Shown: one piece after another, positions 36,728-47,084 of the stretch
Layout of the letters: each line of letters opens with the position of its first letter
Position numbering within the stretch: the stretch's first letter is position 1
Notes under the pieces: generated by a model
Told to the model about the DNA's origin: nothing
The model's input: the letters and a program-made list of their open reading frames with translations, nothing else
The model's database searches: none
Assembly: GCF_004803795.1 (NCBI RefSeq)
Contig: NZ_CP012543.1
Span: 1,488,001-1,552,000 of the forward strand
Reading direction: 5' to 3'
DNA: 64,000 nt
Origin: Campylobacter rectus
GTDB lineage: Bacteria; Campylobacterota; Campylobacteria; Campylobacterales; Campylobacteraceae
Program-made: the position numbers and the translations under genes

Positions 36728-37951
36728 ATGAAAAAAGATGTGAAAAAAGTCGTTCTCGCCTATTCGGGCGGACTTGATACGAGCATTATTTTAAAATGGC
36801 TACAAGACGAGTATAAATGCGAAGTGGTAACCTTTACCGCCGATATCGGCCAGGGCGAGGAGCTGGAACCCGCACGCCAAAAAGCGCTGGAGCTAGGTAT
36901 AAAACCCGAAAATATATTTATAGAGGATTTAAAAGAAGAATTTGCGCGAGATTTCGTATTTCCTATGTTTAGAGCAAACGCCGTCTACGAGGGCGAATAC
37001 CTACTAGGCACTTCGATAGCTCGCCCGCTGATAGCTAAAAAACAAGCCCAAATCGCCGCCAAAGTAGGCGCCGACGGCGTGAGCCACGGAGCGACTGGCA
37101 AAGGCAACGACCAAGTGCGCTTTGAGCTAGGCTACTACGCGCTGGGAGATAACCTAACTATCATCGCCCCTTGGCGCGAATGGGATCTAAACAGCCGCGA
37201 AAAGCTACTAAAATACGCGGAAAAAAACGGCATCAAGATAGAAAAGAAACCGGGCAAAAGCCCCTACTCTATGGACGCAAATTTGCTCCATATAAGCTAC
37301 GAAGGCTTAGTGCTTGAAAACCCTACTCACGCTCCGGAAGCCGATATGTGGCGCTGGACGGTAAGCCCAAAAGATGCTCCAAACGAAAGCGAGATAATAG
37401 AAATCGGCTACGAAAAAGGCGATCCGGTTAGCATAAACGGCAAAAAAATGAGCCCGGCGGCGCTGCTAGCCGAGCTAAACCGCCTAGGCGCAAAACACGG
37501 TATCGGCAGACTAGACCTCGTAGAAAACCGCTCGGTCGGTATGAAAAGCCGCGGCTGCTACGAAACTCCGGGCGGCACGATAATGCTAAAAGCTCACCGC
37601 GCGATCGAGAGCATCACGCTAGACCGCGGCGCGGCGCACCTAAAAGACGAGCTAATGCCTCGCTACGCAGAGCTCATCTATAACGGCTACTGGTGGTCGC
37701 CTGAACGCATTATGCTACAAGCGCTCATAGATAAGAGCCAAGAAAACGTAAACGGCACGGTCAAAGTCGAGCTCTACAAAGGCAACGTCATCGTGCTAGG
37801 ACGCGACAGCAAGACGGACAATCTCTTTAGCGAAGCGTTTTGTACGTTTGAAGAGGACAGCGTGTTTGATCAAAAAGACGCGAACGGATTTATCAAGCTA
37901 AACGCGCTAAGATTTATCATCGGACGCAAAAACGGACGCAAATTTAACTAA
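36728..37951 (+). CDS. argG: Argininosuccinate synthase
   Basis: Joins citrulline and aspartate in arginine synthesis. 407 residues. ATP motif [62 protein letters not shown] precedes the ATG. Starts the plus-strand block argG-rplI-hslV-hslU-era, which matches C. jejuni order from memory. Confidence 0.98.
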   Translation: MKKDVKKVVLAYSGGLDTSIILKWLQDEYKCEVVTFTADIGQGEELEPARQKALELGIKPENIFIEDLKEEFARDFVFPMFRANAVYEGEYLLGTSIARPLIAKKQAQIAAKVGADGVSHGATGKGNDQVRFELGYYALGDNLTIIAPWREWDLNSREKLLKYAEKNGIKIEKKPGKSPYSMDANLLHISYEGLVLENPTHAPEADMWRWTVSPKDAPNESEIIEIGYEKGDPVSINGKKMSPAALLAELNRLGAKHGIGRLDLVENRSVGMKSRGCYETPGGTIMLKAHRAIESITLDRGAAHLKDELMPRYAELIYNGYWWSPERIMLQALIDKSQENVNGTVKVELYKGNVIVLGRDSKTDNLFSEAFCTFEEDSVFDQKDANGFIKLNALRFIIGRKNGRKFN

Positions 37952-37964
37952 ATAAAGGATAAAA

Positions 37965-38411
37965 ATGAAAGTACTACTAATAAAAGACGTAAAATCGCTC
38001 GGAAAAGCCGGCGAAATCAAAGAGGTAAAGGAAGGCTACGGAAATAACTTCCTAATCGGCAAAGGCTTTGCTAAGGCTGCGACTCCCGATGTTTTGCGCC
38101 AGTACGAAGCCGAGCAAAAACGAAAGGCCGAGGAGCTAAAATACGAGATCGCAAATATAGAAAAACTAAAATCCGAGATCGAAAAAATCACGCTCAAGGT
38201 TAAAAAGCCGCTCGGAGCAAACGGCGCGCTATTTGGCGCAGTGACAAAGGATGAAATTTCTGAAGCTTTAGAAAAAAATCATCATTTGGTGGTGGATAAA
38301 AAGGCGTTTGACTTCGCACATACGATAAAAGCGACAGGCATCTACGAAGTGGACGTAAAACTCGGCCACGCAGTGCGCGCCACGCTAAAACTAGACGTCG
38401 AGGGCGAATAA
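37965..38411 (+). CDS. rplI: 50S ribosomal protein L9
   Basis: 148 residues: N-terminal MKVLLIKDVKSLGKAGEIKEVKEGYGNNFLI, the long connecting helix (Lys/Glu-rich, 50-75) and the C-terminal domain. Binds 23S rRNA near L1. 13 bases after argG and abutting hslV. Confidence 0.98.
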   Translation: MKVLLIKDVKSLGKAGEIKEVKEGYGNNFLIGKGFAKAATPDVLRQYEAEQKRKAEELKYEIANIEKLKSEIEKITLKVKKPLGANGALFGAVTKDEISEALEKNHHLVVDKKAFDFAHTIKATGIYEVDVKLGHAVRATLKLDVEGE

Positions 38412-38945
38412 GTGTTTCACGCGACTACCATTTTAGCCTACAAAGGCAAGAACAAATCGGTCATCGGCGGCGACGGACAGGTGAGTTTTGGCAACACAGT
38501 GCTAAAAGGCAATGCGGTAAAAATCCGCAAAATCCACGGCGGCAAGGTCCTAGCGGGCTTTGCCGGCAGCACCGCCGATGCGTTTAATCTCTTTGATATG
38601 TTTGAAAACAACCTCGATCACGCAAAAGGCGACCTGCTAAAAGCGGTGATCGAGTTTAGCAAAGAGTGGCGCAAGGATAAATATCTGCGCAAGCTAGAAG
38701 CTATGATGCTGGTGCTTGACCGCGAGAAAATTTTCCTTTTAAGCGGAACGGGCGACGTCGTAGAGCCCGAAGACGGCAAGATAGCCGCCATCGGAAGCGG
38801 CGGCAACTACGCCCTCTCCGCAGCTCGCGCGCTGGATAAATTTGCCCGGATCGACGAAGAGGAGCTCGTAAAAGAGAGCCTAAAGATCGCGGGCGAAATT
38901 TGCATTTACACGAACACGAACATAAAAACCTACGTTTTAGAATAG
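38412..38945 (+). CDS. hslV: ATP-dependent protease peptidase subunit HslV
   Basis: Proteasome-related threonine peptidase of the HslUV complex. 177 residues. Short propeptide MFHA before the likely catalytic N-terminal Thr (T5, TTILA), then [28 protein letters not shown] and [18 protein letters not shown] start directly follows the rplI stop codon. Confidence 0.96.
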   Translation: MFHATTILAYKGKNKSVIGGDGQVSFGNTVLKGNAVKIRKIHGGKVLAGFAGSTADAFNLFDMFENNLDHAKGDLLKAVIEFSKEWRKDKYLRKLEAMMLVLDREKIFLLSGTGDVVEPEDGKIAAIGSGGNYALSAARALDKFARIDEEELVKESLKIAGEICIYTNTNIKTYVLE

Positions 38946-38952
38946 AGAAAAG

Positions 38953-40275
38953 ATGAATTTAACCCCAAAAGAGATAGTGAAATTTTTAGACGATTACGTC
39001 ATCGGACAAAAAGATGCCAAAAAGATCATCGCCATCGCGCTACGAAACCGCTACCGCAGGATGAAACTGGATAAAACGATGCAAGACGATATCATGCCAA
39101 AAAACATCCTAATGATAGGCTCGACTGGCGTGGGCAAAACCGAGATCGCAAGGCGCTTGTCAAAGATGATGGGCTTGCCGTTTATCAAAGTAGAAGCTAG
39201 CAAATACACCGAAGTAGGCTTTGTCGGACGCGACGTTGAAAGCATGGTGCGCGACCTGGCGGCTGCATCGGTAAATTTGGTCAAAGTCGAACAGCGCGAG
39301 AAAAACCGCGATAAAATCGACAAATACGTTAAAGATAAGATAATAAAAAAACTCCTGCCACCTCTACCGACGGGTGCGAGCGAAGAGAAAAAAGCCGACT
39401 ACGAAAAAAGCTACGAAAAGATGATGAGTAGGCTAGAAAACGGCGATCTAGACGACCTTAGCATCGAGATAGAAGTCGTGCAAAACAGCTTTGATGCGGG
39501 AGCGAACGTGCCGCCCGATATGGCGCAAATGCAAGAGAGCTTCGTCAAAATCATCGGCCTAAGCAACAAAACCGTCAAAAAAGAGATGAAGGTAAAAGAC
39601 GCAAAAGAGGCGCTAAAAAACGAAGCTAGCGATAAAATTTTAGATATGGAGAGCATCAAAACAGAAGCCGTGCGAAGAGCCGAGAACGAAGGCATAATCT
39701 TTATCGACGAGATCGATAAAGTCGCGGTGAGCTCCGGAAACTCCGGCAGACAAGATCCGAGCAAAGAAGGCGTACAGCGCGACTTGCTGCCTATCGTGGA
39801 GGGCTCGACGGTGACGACCAAATTTGGTGCCATAAAGACCGATCACATTCTTTTTATCGCCGCGGGCGCCTTTCACATCAGCAAGCCAAGCGACCTAATC
39901 CCGGAGCTTCAGGGGCGTTTTCCGCTGCGAGTAGAGCTTGATAGCCTAGATGAAAATGCGTTGTATCAAATTTTAACCCAGCCTAAAAATTCGCTACTCA
40001 AGCAATATGAAGCGCTTTTAAAAACCGAAAACGTGGAGCTTAAATTTAACGATGAAGCTATCAGAGCTATCGCCAAAATAGCCCAAAACGCTAACGAAAA
40101 AATGGAAGATATCGGCGCTAGACGCCTACACACCGTGATCGAGCGCGTGATCGAGGATATCAGCTTTGAGGCTAACGAGCACGGCGGCGAGACGGTAGAG
40201 ATAGACAAAGCCCTCGTAGAAAAGCGTCTCTCGGACGTCGTCAAGGATCAAGATTTGGCGAGATATATCTTATGA
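38953..40275 (+). CDS. hslU: HslUV protease ATPase subunit HslU
   Basis: AAA+ unfoldase feeding HslV. 440 residues. Walker [14 protein letters not shown], pore motif [12 protein letters not shown] region, the I domain (about 110-240), Walker [13 protein letters not shown] and sensor 2 [12 protein letters not shown]. Seven bases after hslV; overlaps era by four bases. Confidence 0.98.
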   Translation: MNLTPKEIVKFLDDYVIGQKDAKKIIAIALRNRYRRMKLDKTMQDDIMPKNILMIGSTGVGKTEIARRLSKMMGLPFIKVEASKYTEVGFVGRDVESMVRDLAAASVNLVKVEQREKNRDKIDKYVKDKIIKKLLPPLPTGASEEKKADYEKSYEKMMSRLENGDLDDLSIEIEVVQNSFDAGANVPPDMAQMQESFVKIIGLSNKTVKKEMKVKDAKEALKNEASDKILDMESIKTEAVRRAENEGIIFIDEIDKVAVSSGNSGRQDPSKEGVQRDLLPIVEGSTVTTKFGAIKTDHILFIAAGAFHISKPSDLIPELQGRFPLRVELDSLDENALYQILTQPKNSLLKQYEALLKTENVELKFNDEAIRAIAKIAQNANEKMEDIGARRLHTVIERVIEDISFEANEHGGETVEIDKALVEKRLSDVVKDQDLARYIL

Positions 40276-41153
40276 AATCAGGCTTTGTTAGCATCATCGG
40301 TCGCACGAATGCGGGCAAAAGCTCGCTTTTAAATTGTTTGCTTGGTGCGAAGATCACTATCGTCTCGCACAAGCAAAACGCCACGAGGCGTAAGATCAGC
40401 GGTATCGTGATGAACGGCGAGGATCAGATCGTTTTTACCGATACGCCGGGACTTCACGAGAGCAACAAGACGCTAAACAAACTAATGATAAGCGAAGCGA
40501 TAAAATCGATGGGCGACTGCGACGCGATCGTATTTTTGGCGCCCATTCACGATGATGTGGATGACTACATCAAATTTTTAAATTTAAATCCTCAAAAACC
40601 CCATATCCTGGTGCTTACCAAGGTTGATGAGGTCTCAAACGCCAAAGTGCTTGAAAAAATCGCTCGGTATCAAAAATTCCAAGACAAATTTGCCGCGCTT
40701 TTACCTTTTAGCGCAAAAAAACAGACCTATAAAAAGCCGCTTTTGGACGAAATTTGCAAGCTTTTGCCCGAGCACGAGCATTTTTACGATCCCGAGTTTT
40801 TAACGCCGACAAACGAAAAAGAAATTTTTCGCGAATTTATCCTCGAAGCGCTTTATGATAACTTAAGCGACGAGATCCCCTACTCCACCGACGTACTCAT
40901 AGATAAAGTCAAAGAAAAACCGGAAATCACTGAAATTTATGCCACGATAATCACCGAACGCGAGATACATAAATCGATAATTATTGGAAAAAACGGGCAA
41001 ACCGTCAAAAGAATCGGGATAAATTCAAGAAAATTAATATCAAATTTTACTGAGCGTAAAATCCTCGTAAAGCTCGTAGTAGTCGTAAAAAAAGACTGGT
41101 GCAAAGACGAAAAAACTATAAAAAGCCTGAATAACTTACTAAATAATTATTAA
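40272..41153 (+). CDS. era: GTPase Era
   Basis: 30S maturation GTPase binding the 16S rRNA 3' end. 293 residues: [13 protein letters not shown]-loop, [17 protein letters not shown], and a C-terminal KH domain ([22 protein letters not shown]). Overlaps hslU; the transformation operon begins 100 bases downstream with its own promoter. Confidence 0.97.
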   Translation: MKSGFVSIIGRTNAGKSSLLNCLLGAKITIVSHKQNATRRKISGIVMNGEDQIVFTDTPGLHESNKTLNKLMISEAIKSMGDCDAIVFLAPIHDDVDDYIKFLNLNPQKPHILVLTKVDEVSNAKVLEKIARYQKFQDKFAALLPFSAKKQTYKKPLLDEICKLLPEHEHFYDPEFLTPTNEKEIFREFILEALYDNLSDEIPYSTDVLIDKVKEKPEITEIYATIITEREIHKSIIIGKNGQTVKRIGINSRKLISNFTERKILVKLVVVVKKDWCKDEKTIKSLNNLLNNY

Positions 41154-41172
41154 GTTTGCTTGATTTTTATGT

Positions 41173-41178
41173 TATAAT
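41173..41178 (+). promoter_or_regulatory. -10 element of transformation operon
   Basis: TATAAT behind a T-rich tract (TTGATTTTTATGT) and 75 bases ahead of the first ATG of the PilM/Cts cluster. The distance leaves a leader of about 70 bases. Confidence 0.6.
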
Positions 41179-41253
41179 ACCACCGTTGATTACAGGCTTG
41201 TATTATTTTTGAGCAATTATATATTGACATTTGTTTGAAGGAAAATTAAAACT

Positions 41254-42018
41254 ATGGCAAAAAACAAAGGCGATGTAGGAAATATAATAACATACGATCC
41301 ATATCTACAAACCTCGTATGCTTTTTCCAATAATAAAATTTATCCGGTGGAATTAAGCAAAGCTAATAAAAACAGCTTTTTTATATCATACATTAAATAC
41401 AAAGATATCACGATAGGAAGCGTGGAAATTCCGATATCGACGGAAGAAGACGATACGTCGAATTTAATAACCATAAAAGCTTATGAGCAGTTTGGCTTAG
41501 ATCCTTCGGTTGAATACAAAATCGTTTACAACGAAGTTCCGGGTATCTCGTCGGAAACTAAAATTTTCAATGTATTTATTTCGGATGTTCTATCTATCGA
41601 CAAGTTGTTTGCTTTGGCAATAAAAAAAGTCCCGTTTATAGATTGCGTAGTCGCTGCGCCGCTGGCTTTTGACGCGCTATATAAAAAAAATATACTTGCG
41701 GCTCAAGACACGGATGCCTTTATGGTAATGCAAGAAGACGATGCCTTTATAGCTGTCTATCAAAATGGGGAATATATGCAGTCAAGGCCGCTTAGATATT
41801 CCATAAAAAATATTAACGAGAAATTTGCCTCTTTAAGCGGAGACAAGCTAAACGATAGTGCTTTTTTAAATATTATCAAAGACGGAACGGATACGCCGGA
41901 CGATAAAAATAAAAATATAATAACAGAAATTTTTGACGAAATAGCTTATTATATAGGCGATATCGTAAATAGTCTAAGTAGATTTAGCGGATCGAATATT
42001 TCAAATATATATATATAA
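41254..42018 (+). CDS. PilM/GspL cytoplasmic domain-like protein (N-terminal half)
   Basis: 254 residues, predicted mixed alpha/beta like the actin-fold PilM/MshI or the cytoplasmic part of GspL, the assembly-platform protein that recruits the secretion ATPase. No clear ATP signature (GDDGAFIAVYQ-like DDAFIAVYQNGEYMQSRPLRY in the second half). It stops at TAA inside an (AT)6 tract, right after ...SGSNISNIYI, where PilM relatives would go on with a strand-turn-helix (IYLSGG...). That continuation (SDAIMGDFAKFMQEKLNI) is encoded by the next gene, so this reads as half of one GspL-like protein. AAGGAAAA lies upstream of the ATG. Confidence 0.6.
   Translation: MAKNKGDVGNIITYDPYLQTSYAFSNNKIYPVELSKANKNSFFISYIKYKDITIGSVEIPISTEEDDTSNLITIKAYEQFGLDPSVEYKIVYNEVPGISSETKIFNVFISDVLSIDKLFALAIKKVPFIDCVVAAPLAFDALYKKNILAAQDTDAFMVMQEDDAFIAVYQNGEYMQSRPLRYSIKNINEKFASLSGDKLNDSAFLNIIKDGTDTPDDKNKNIITEIFDEIAYYIGDIVNSLSRFSGSNISNIYI
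42005..42016. repeat. (AT)6 dinucleotide tract at gene junction
   Basis: Six AT units immediately before AATG. The tract supplies the stop codon of the upstream frame (TAA at 42016-42018) and the downstream ATG begins on its last A (42018). Loss of one AT unit would join both genes in one frame; gain of one would not. Confidence 0.8.
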
Positions 42019-42767
42019 TGTCCGATGCTATTATGGGCGATTTTGCAAAATTTATGCAAGAAAAACTAAATATATCCACCAAAAATCTTGAACTAAATAT
42101 CGCTATAAATTCAAAAGAAGTAGAAGTAAATAACATCCATAGCATTATGGTAATAAATGCACAATATTACAAAGAAACTCAGGAAAATGATTTTAACTTC
42201 TCAAATTTCTTGCGTCCGCTTCCGTTACTTCAGCGCAATAGCGGCAAACTTATGATGTATGCACTAACCGGATTGTTAATCGGTTCATTGCATCCGCTAT
42301 ATCTTTACGTATCCGGAATCATAACGGATATAGATACCGCAGACAAAAAGAGCGAATATGAAATCAATGATGCGGACAGAACTAGAATAAAAGCGGCTTT
42401 GGCGGCTATTGAGCAGCAAATTTTAGATACCTCAAAGCTAATCGAGGTAGAAAAAGAGAGGATAGAATTTAGAAAAAATACTATCGACGAAATCTATGAC
42501 AAGAAAGTCAACTATCCTATGAAAGGCGTCGTACTATTTGAGCTTAGCAACTTAATAAACAACAAAGACATACAGACTGCAAAAATCAATAACTCGGATA
42601 GAAATATGATAGTTACCCTAGTTAGCAAAGATGAAAAGAAGCTAACGGAGCTTATACAAAACGTAAGCAACTCGGAAAGATATTCCATATTGACAAAAGA
42701 AATTTTGCTCGATAAGAACTATGGAGCGCCATCGTATGAAACAAACGTTACTATAAAGATTAAATAA
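42018..42767 (+). CDS. PilN/GspL-like membrane protein (C-terminal half)
   Basis: 249 residues. The first 35 or so resemble the C-terminal strand-helix of an actin-like PilM domain; then a membrane helix (KLMMYALTGLLIGSLHPLYLYV, about 76-97), a coiled coil (108-160) and a small periplasmic domain resembling the ferredoxin-like fold of PilN/GspL. ATG overlaps the upstream stop by one base (TAATG); no Shine-Dalgarno is visible in the AT tract, so translation would depend on re-initiation, or on a fused frame if the tract changes length. Confidence 0.6.
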   Translation: MSDAIMGDFAKFMQEKLNISTKNLELNIAINSKEVEVNNIHSIMVINAQYYKETQENDFNFSNFLRPLPLLQRNSGKLMMYALTGLLIGSLHPLYLYVSGIITDIDTADKKSEYEINDADRTRIKAALAAIEQQILDTSKLIEVEKERIEFRKNTIDEIYDKKVNYPMKGVVLFELSNLINNKDIQTAKINNSDRNMIVTLVSKDEKKLTELIQNVSNSERYSILTKEILLDKNYGAPSYETNVTIKIK

Positions 42768-43429
42768 TGAGAAAAGATAATACATTTACAAAGATCGATA
42801 ACTATTTCGACGGAAAAAAGCCAAGCGAAGTTACAATGATGCTACTCGTAGCACTTGTATTGTCGGGCGTAATCATATATTATGCCATTATACAATACGC
42901 CCAAGACTATTTTGACAGTTCAATGGCGAGCAATGCTCAAATAACCAAAGACCTCGACGAAGTAAATAGCTTTTTGGATGGAGTAAGTCAAAATAACGAT
43001 AGAAATAACGATAGAAATTTTAAAATAAATCAAGAACAAAACAGGCTAAAGCAGCAACAAGAAAAACTCGCAGATGCTAAAAATACGAATCAATATTTTG
43101 ATGATAAACTAAGAGAGCTATCGTATCTAATTTTCAACGAACAAAGTTGGGCTGATTTTTTAGATAGCCTAGCGTTTCTGGCAAATAAAAATAACGTAAA
43201 AATAACAAAGATCGTAAATACCTTTAAAGAACCAAATGCGAAAAAGATAGAGCAAATACTTGATATTAACGTATCGGTTGACGGTAATTATAAGGATATC
43301 ATAGCCTATATAAACGCTATCGAAGAATCAAAACTGGTAGTGGATATCAACGGCATAGATATAAATTCTACCGACGGTAAGCTCAAAGGAAACATGGGAA
43401 TTTATATATGGGGGATGAAATATCAATGA
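42767..43429 (+). CDS. PilO/GspM-like platform protein
   Basis: 220 residues: short cytoplasmic start, one membrane helix (about 23-44), a coiled coil (55-105) and a C-terminal alpha/beta domain (SWADFLDSLAFLANKNNVKI, YKDIIAYINAIEESKLVVDI) as in PilO. A 12-base tandem duplication near 42993-43018 gives NNDRNNDRN in the coil. Expected to pair with the PilN/GspL-like protein. ATG overlaps the previous stop by one base. Confidence 0.65.
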   Translation: MRKDNTFTKIDNYFDGKKPSEVTMMLLVALVLSGVIIYYAIIQYAQDYFDSSMASNAQITKDLDEVNSFLDGVSQNNDRNNDRNFKINQEQNRLKQQQEKLADAKNTNQYFDDKLRELSYLIFNEQSWADFLDSLAFLANKNNVKITKIVNTFKEPNAKKIEQILDINVSVDGNYKDIIAYINAIEESKLVVDINGIDINSTDGKLKGNMGIYIWGMKYQ

Positions 43430-43830
43430 AAACTCGCGCATTATTTTTTCTATTGATGCTCTGCTCGGTATCTCTAGCAGACAACTCTCAAACTCAGATA
43501 GAGCACTATGATGAGATTTTTAGTGCAATCAATGAGCAGCGCAAAGGTCTAGACGAATCGGAACTTAAAAATATATCCGATCCTTTTATAAGGACAAAAG
43601 CCGCAAACCATGACAACAATAGCTCTTTTAGCAATACGTTTGCTTTGCAAGCTATTTTTAATAACAAAGCCAAGATCAATGGCAAATGGTATCAGGCAAA
43701 GGATAATGTGGGCGAATATGAACTGGCAAATATTAGTTCTAAGAGCGTTACTTTGATAAGCAAAGATGAAAAAATTGACTTAAATTTGACAAAAGGGGCA
43801 AATAAAAATGTCGTTATTAAAATTAAATAA
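43426..43830 (+). CDS. ctsR: Periplasmic transformation protein, CtsR/PilP-like
   Basis: 134 residues from MKTRALFFLL: signal peptide (1-18), a helical region, and a C-terminal beta-rich part (KINGKWYQAKDNVGEYELANI, VTLISKDEKIDLNL) like the PilP/GspC homology region that contacts the secretin. Place directly before the secretin matches CtsR of C. jejuni. The frame is open six codons earlier, but this ATG overlaps the PilO-like stop by four bases. Overlaps ctsD by 23 bases. Confidence 0.65.
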   Translation: MKTRALFFLLMLCSVSLADNSQTQIEHYDEIFSAINEQRKGLDESELKNISDPFIRTKAANHDNNSSFSNTFALQAIFNNKAKINGKWYQAKDNVGEYELANISSKSVTLISKDEKIDLNLTKGANKNVVIKIK

Positions 43831-45349
43831 AATTTTTACAATATCTATCATAACTGCATTCTCATTAACGGCGGCAAACGCTAACACTTGCGAAAAAAGA
43901 GTTTTTAACCTCAAAATCAATGAGCAAGTTTCCGTTCAAGAGATTTTAACGCAACTATCCGATATGTGTCATTTTAGCGTTGTTACAAAAGATCAATTTG
44001 CAAAAGACGCCATAAGCGAACCGCTTTTTGGAATCAACATAAAAGATAAAACATTAAATGAAATTTTTAGTCTTTTACTGTCTGAAAAAGATATGAGCTA
44101 TACTTTTTCTCAAGATATATTAAAAATTTCATCTCTTCAAACCAAAACTTTTAAAATTGATTACATAACATCGGTTAGAGAAGGAACCGCCATTACAAAG
44201 GCTTCGGTTGATTCTGCTCCTATTGAAGTTGGAAGCGAAACGGAAGACGATGGTGAAGCAGATGTCACCAAAGGCGGCGGCAAACTTGACAACATAATAA
44301 GGACTATTGAAAAATTTGATTTCTGGGAAAAATTAGATACCGAGATCAAAGCTATTCTAAACAATACGACAGAAAGTATAGTTGCGCCAGATCCTATTAT
44401 TAACGCAAATGCCGGTTTAGTTACCGTGACGGGAACCGCAGCGCAACTAAGAAGAGTATCAGATTACATTAAAGATATTCAAGAAAGACTTAAAAAACAA
44501 GTCATCATAGATGTCTCCATAGTATCGGTTGAGCTGGCAAATAGCTACACAAAAGGTATTGATTGGAGTAAATTTAGTATAGGCTTTAAAACGGGTCTTG
44601 CCAATGGTATACCGCTTTTCTCGGAACAAAATAGCAATGGCGGAAGCCTCACTTGGTCAAATAGAGGAAACAGTTTCAGCAGAGGCTTTAATAGAGAGCT
44701 AAGTCTATTGTCCGGTTTTAATTTTAATCTTGATGGTGTATTAAATTTTCTTGAGACAAACGGAAAAACGAAAGTAATATCAAGCCCTAAGATTACGACA
44801 TTAAACAACCAGCAGGCTTTAATTTCGGTAGGCGATAACGTGAATTACCGTGTCCAAGAAGAAAGCCAAAACAACAATTCTTTAAATGGCAAAACCACTA
44901 TAACATATAAACAATATTCGGTTTTTATAGGAATATTACTAAATATTTTGCCCGAAGTTTCGGATGATAATAAAATCATGCTGCGCATTAACCCGTCTCT
45001 TAGTAGCTTTAAATACAACGAAGATGACGTAAGACAAAGCACGAAAATAAGAGAAATCGCACCCGATACTATACAAAAGAAACTATCTACGGTTGTTCAA
45101 GTAAATAGCGGAGACACAATAGTTTTAGGCGGACTTATAGCTCAATCGAAAGGTAAAGAAAATACAAAAGTGCCGTTTTTGGGAGATATTCCGGTGTTTG
45201 GAAATGCATTCAAAAGCACAAAAGATAACATTAGAACAACAGAGCTTGTATTTATAATAACTCCAAGAATAGTTGACGTATCAAATGCCACTCCGGTTAA
45301 TCAATCTCTTAAAGATTTAGGTTTTTCAAGGTCAATATATGGGCAATAA
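43808..45349 (+). CDS. ctsD: Secretin CtsD (MshL/PilQ/GspD family)
   Basis: Outer-membrane ring through which DNA enters during natural transformation in C. jejuni (family knowledge). 513 residues. Signal peptide, an N-terminal STN-like domain (ISVQEILTQLSDMCHFSVV), an N1/KH-like domain (PDPIINANAGLVTVTGTAAQLRRVSDYI), and the secretin core ending VNSGDTIVLGGLIAQSKGKENTKVPFLGDIP with TTELVFIITPRI. Embedded in the Cts operon; overlaps ctsP by 11 bases. Confidence 0.88.
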   Translation: MSLLKLNKIFTISIITAFSLTAANANTCEKRVFNLKINEQVSVQEILTQLSDMCHFSVVTKDQFAKDAISEPLFGINIKDKTLNEIFSLLLSEKDMSYTFSQDILKISSLQTKTFKIDYITSVREGTAITKASVDSAPIEVGSETEDDGEADVTKGGGKLDNIIRTIEKFDFWEKLDTEIKAILNNTTESIVAPDPIINANAGLVTVTGTAAQLRRVSDYIKDIQERLKKQVIIDVSIVSVELANSYTKGIDWSKFSIGFKTGLANGIPLFSEQNSNGGSLTWSNRGNSFSRGFNRELSLLSGFNFNLDGVLNFLETNGKTKVISSPKITTLNNQQALISVGDNVNYRVQEESQNNNSLNGKTTITYKQYSVFIGILLNILPEVSDDNKIMLRINPSLSSFKYNEDDVRQSTKIREIAPDTIQKKLSTVVQVNSGDTIVLGGLIAQSKGKENTKVPFLGDIPVFGNAFKSTKDNIRTTELVFIITPRIVDVSNATPVNQSLKDLGFSRSIYGQ

Positions 45350-46160
45350 ATACACTACTCTTAAAAATATATTTATTGACGTTGCTGGCGAAAATAACTA
45401 TATAAATTTAGATAAGTCTATTATTGCATATAAAAAAATTTTGGATTTACTTCAAAAGCCGGCGAAACTGATTTTGTTTTGCGGCAAACCCGGTTGCGGG
45501 AAAACGTTTTTACTAAAAAAAATCGTCAGCGATCTTAAAGACCGCGACGATATTATTTTTTTCCCGTATCCGTTTTTTAATGAGACAGAATTTGTAAAAT
45601 CGTTATACGAAGGAATTTTTAAGAAAGAATCTCAAGAAAAAATTGAAAGTTACGAGCAATTTATAAAAGCATACGAAGCTAAGATCGACAACAATCAAGA
45701 TAAAAAACCAATTATTGTTATTCTTGACGAGTCACAGCTTTATCCTGAAATTTTATTAGAAAAAATTCGTATAATGTCGGATAGCGGGTTATTTAAATTT
45801 TTATTTGCCACACATGAGACCATTGATAAAGATGTATTATCAAGAGATTATTTTAAATCAAGAGTGTGGGAAAGTATAGAAATGGGCTCTATCGATACCG
45901 AGGAGATGAAAGTTTATCTAGAAAATAAACTTCAAAACAGTCAATTTTTTTATATATTTTTAAAATTTACGGAAGAGCAGTTTAAACTTTTAAATGAGTT
46001 AAGTCAAGGAAATTTAAGAATGTTAAATAAGCTAATGTTTAATATTTTTGAACTTTACGAATATTTTGACGCAAATCAACCAACTATCATAGGGGGTGAC
46101 AAAATGGTAACAAAAATTTTAGAGATGGCAGCCATCAAATCGGAGCTTATAGATGCTTGA
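45339..46160 (+). CDS. ctsP: ExeA/MshM-like ATPase CtsP
   Basis: 273-residue AAA-type ATPase: Walker A GKPGCGKT at 49-56, Walker B IIVILDES at 125-132, FLFATHET (sensor 1) and a helical lid with GNLRMLNKLMFNI. ExeA relatives bind peptidoglycan or help secretin assembly; this one lacks a peptidoglycan-binding tail and a membrane helix. C. jejuni CtsP binds nucleotide and associates with the membrane through CtsX (from memory). Overlaps both neighbours. Confidence 0.8.
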   Translation: MGNKYTTLKNIFIDVAGENNYINLDKSIIAYKKILDLLQKPAKLILFCGKPGCGKTFLLKKIVSDLKDRDDIIFFPYPFFNETEFVKSLYEGIFKKESQEKIESYEQFIKAYEAKIDNNQDKKPIIVILDESQLYPEILLEKIRIMSDSGLFKFLFATHETIDKDVLSRDYFKSRVWESIEMGSIDTEEMKVYLENKLQNSQFFYIFLKFTEEQFKLLNELSQGNLRMLNKLMFNIFELYEYFDANQPTIIGGDKMVTKILEMAAIKSELIDA

Positions 46161-47052
46161 GACATATGAGGTATTGGAGTTAGAAAGGCGATGGAGAGCC
46201 TACGACAAAAAGAGAAGAGAGTTTAAGTTTTCAGATAAAAAGAACTACATATACGCTATTTCTGCTGTTTTAGCTATATCGGTTTCCGTATCGTCGCTTA
46301 CTTTTTATTTATTAAAAGACTCGTTACTAAATAACAATATTAGTAGCACAACGATAAGTAACGATATAAAAGAAAGCAATAAAAACGATATAAAACATTC
46401 CGAAAATATTGAGCCGGAACAAAAAATCGATCCAAGCAATAATACTTTGCTAAATTCCGATAATTTTGGCGGAACAGAAAACATTTCGAATACTCAAAAC
46501 AACAGTATAGCCAATGAAGATACGCTAGATAATGCAAATACCGAAATTCAACAGCACGGCTGGGTAAATTTAACCGATATGCCGCAAGATTCGCAGTCGG
46601 TTAATATGCATAAAAATATAGGCGGCAAGCAAGTTGCAGTAAAAATTCCGACGGAAGAAATAATAAATTTTGATTCCGAAAAGCCTATGGTTGCAAAAAA
46701 TATGGGTGGTTTGCAAAATCTAAATAAATTTCAAATTCAATCCTCTGATTCAGAAATTTCGGTAGATGAATTAACGGCTAAATTCGATAAGTCGAATAGC
46801 TCGGATATTGCTGTGCTGATTGCAAGAAGATACTATGACATCAAAGACTATAAAAATAGTGAAAAATGGGCATTGATAGCCAACGAACTTGATAGCAATA
46901 ACGAAGAAAGTTGGATAATTTTTGCAAAGTCAAAATACAATCTAAAGCAAAAAGATGATGCCATAAGCGTTCTTAAGATATACAACGATAAGGCGAATTC
47001 GTCAAGCGTCGAAGATCTTATGAGACAAATAGAAGACGATACGGTTCTGTAA
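46153..47052 (+). CDS. ctsX: Bitopic TPR protein CtsX/MshN-like
   Basis: 299 residues. Cytoplasmic charged N-terminus (LELERRWRAYDKKRREFKF), one membrane helix (about 34-54), a long Asn/Ser/Asp-rich periplasmic linker (60-200) and a C-terminal TPR-like region (SDIAVLIARRYYDIKDYKNSEKWALIANEL, WIIFAKSKYNLKQKDDAISVL). Architecture and position match CtsX of C. jejuni, partner of CtsP. An inverted repeat follows before ctsE. Confidence 0.72.
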   Translation: MLETYEVLELERRWRAYDKKRREFKFSDKKNYIYAISAVLAISVSVSSLTFYLLKDSLLNNNISSTTISNDIKESNKNDIKHSENIEPEQKIDPSNNTLLNSDNFGGTENISNTQNNSIANEDTLDNANTEIQQHGWVNLTDMPQDSQSVNMHKNIGGKQVAVKIPTEEIINFDSEKPMVAKNMGGLQNLNKFQIQSSDSEISVDELTAKFDKSNSSDIAVLIARRYYDIKDYKNSEKWALIANELDSNNEESWIIFAKSKYNLKQKDDAISVLKIYNDKANSSSVEDLMRQIEDDTVL

Positions 47053-47084
47053 GGCCATACGTCTTAAAATAGCCATTAAAAATT

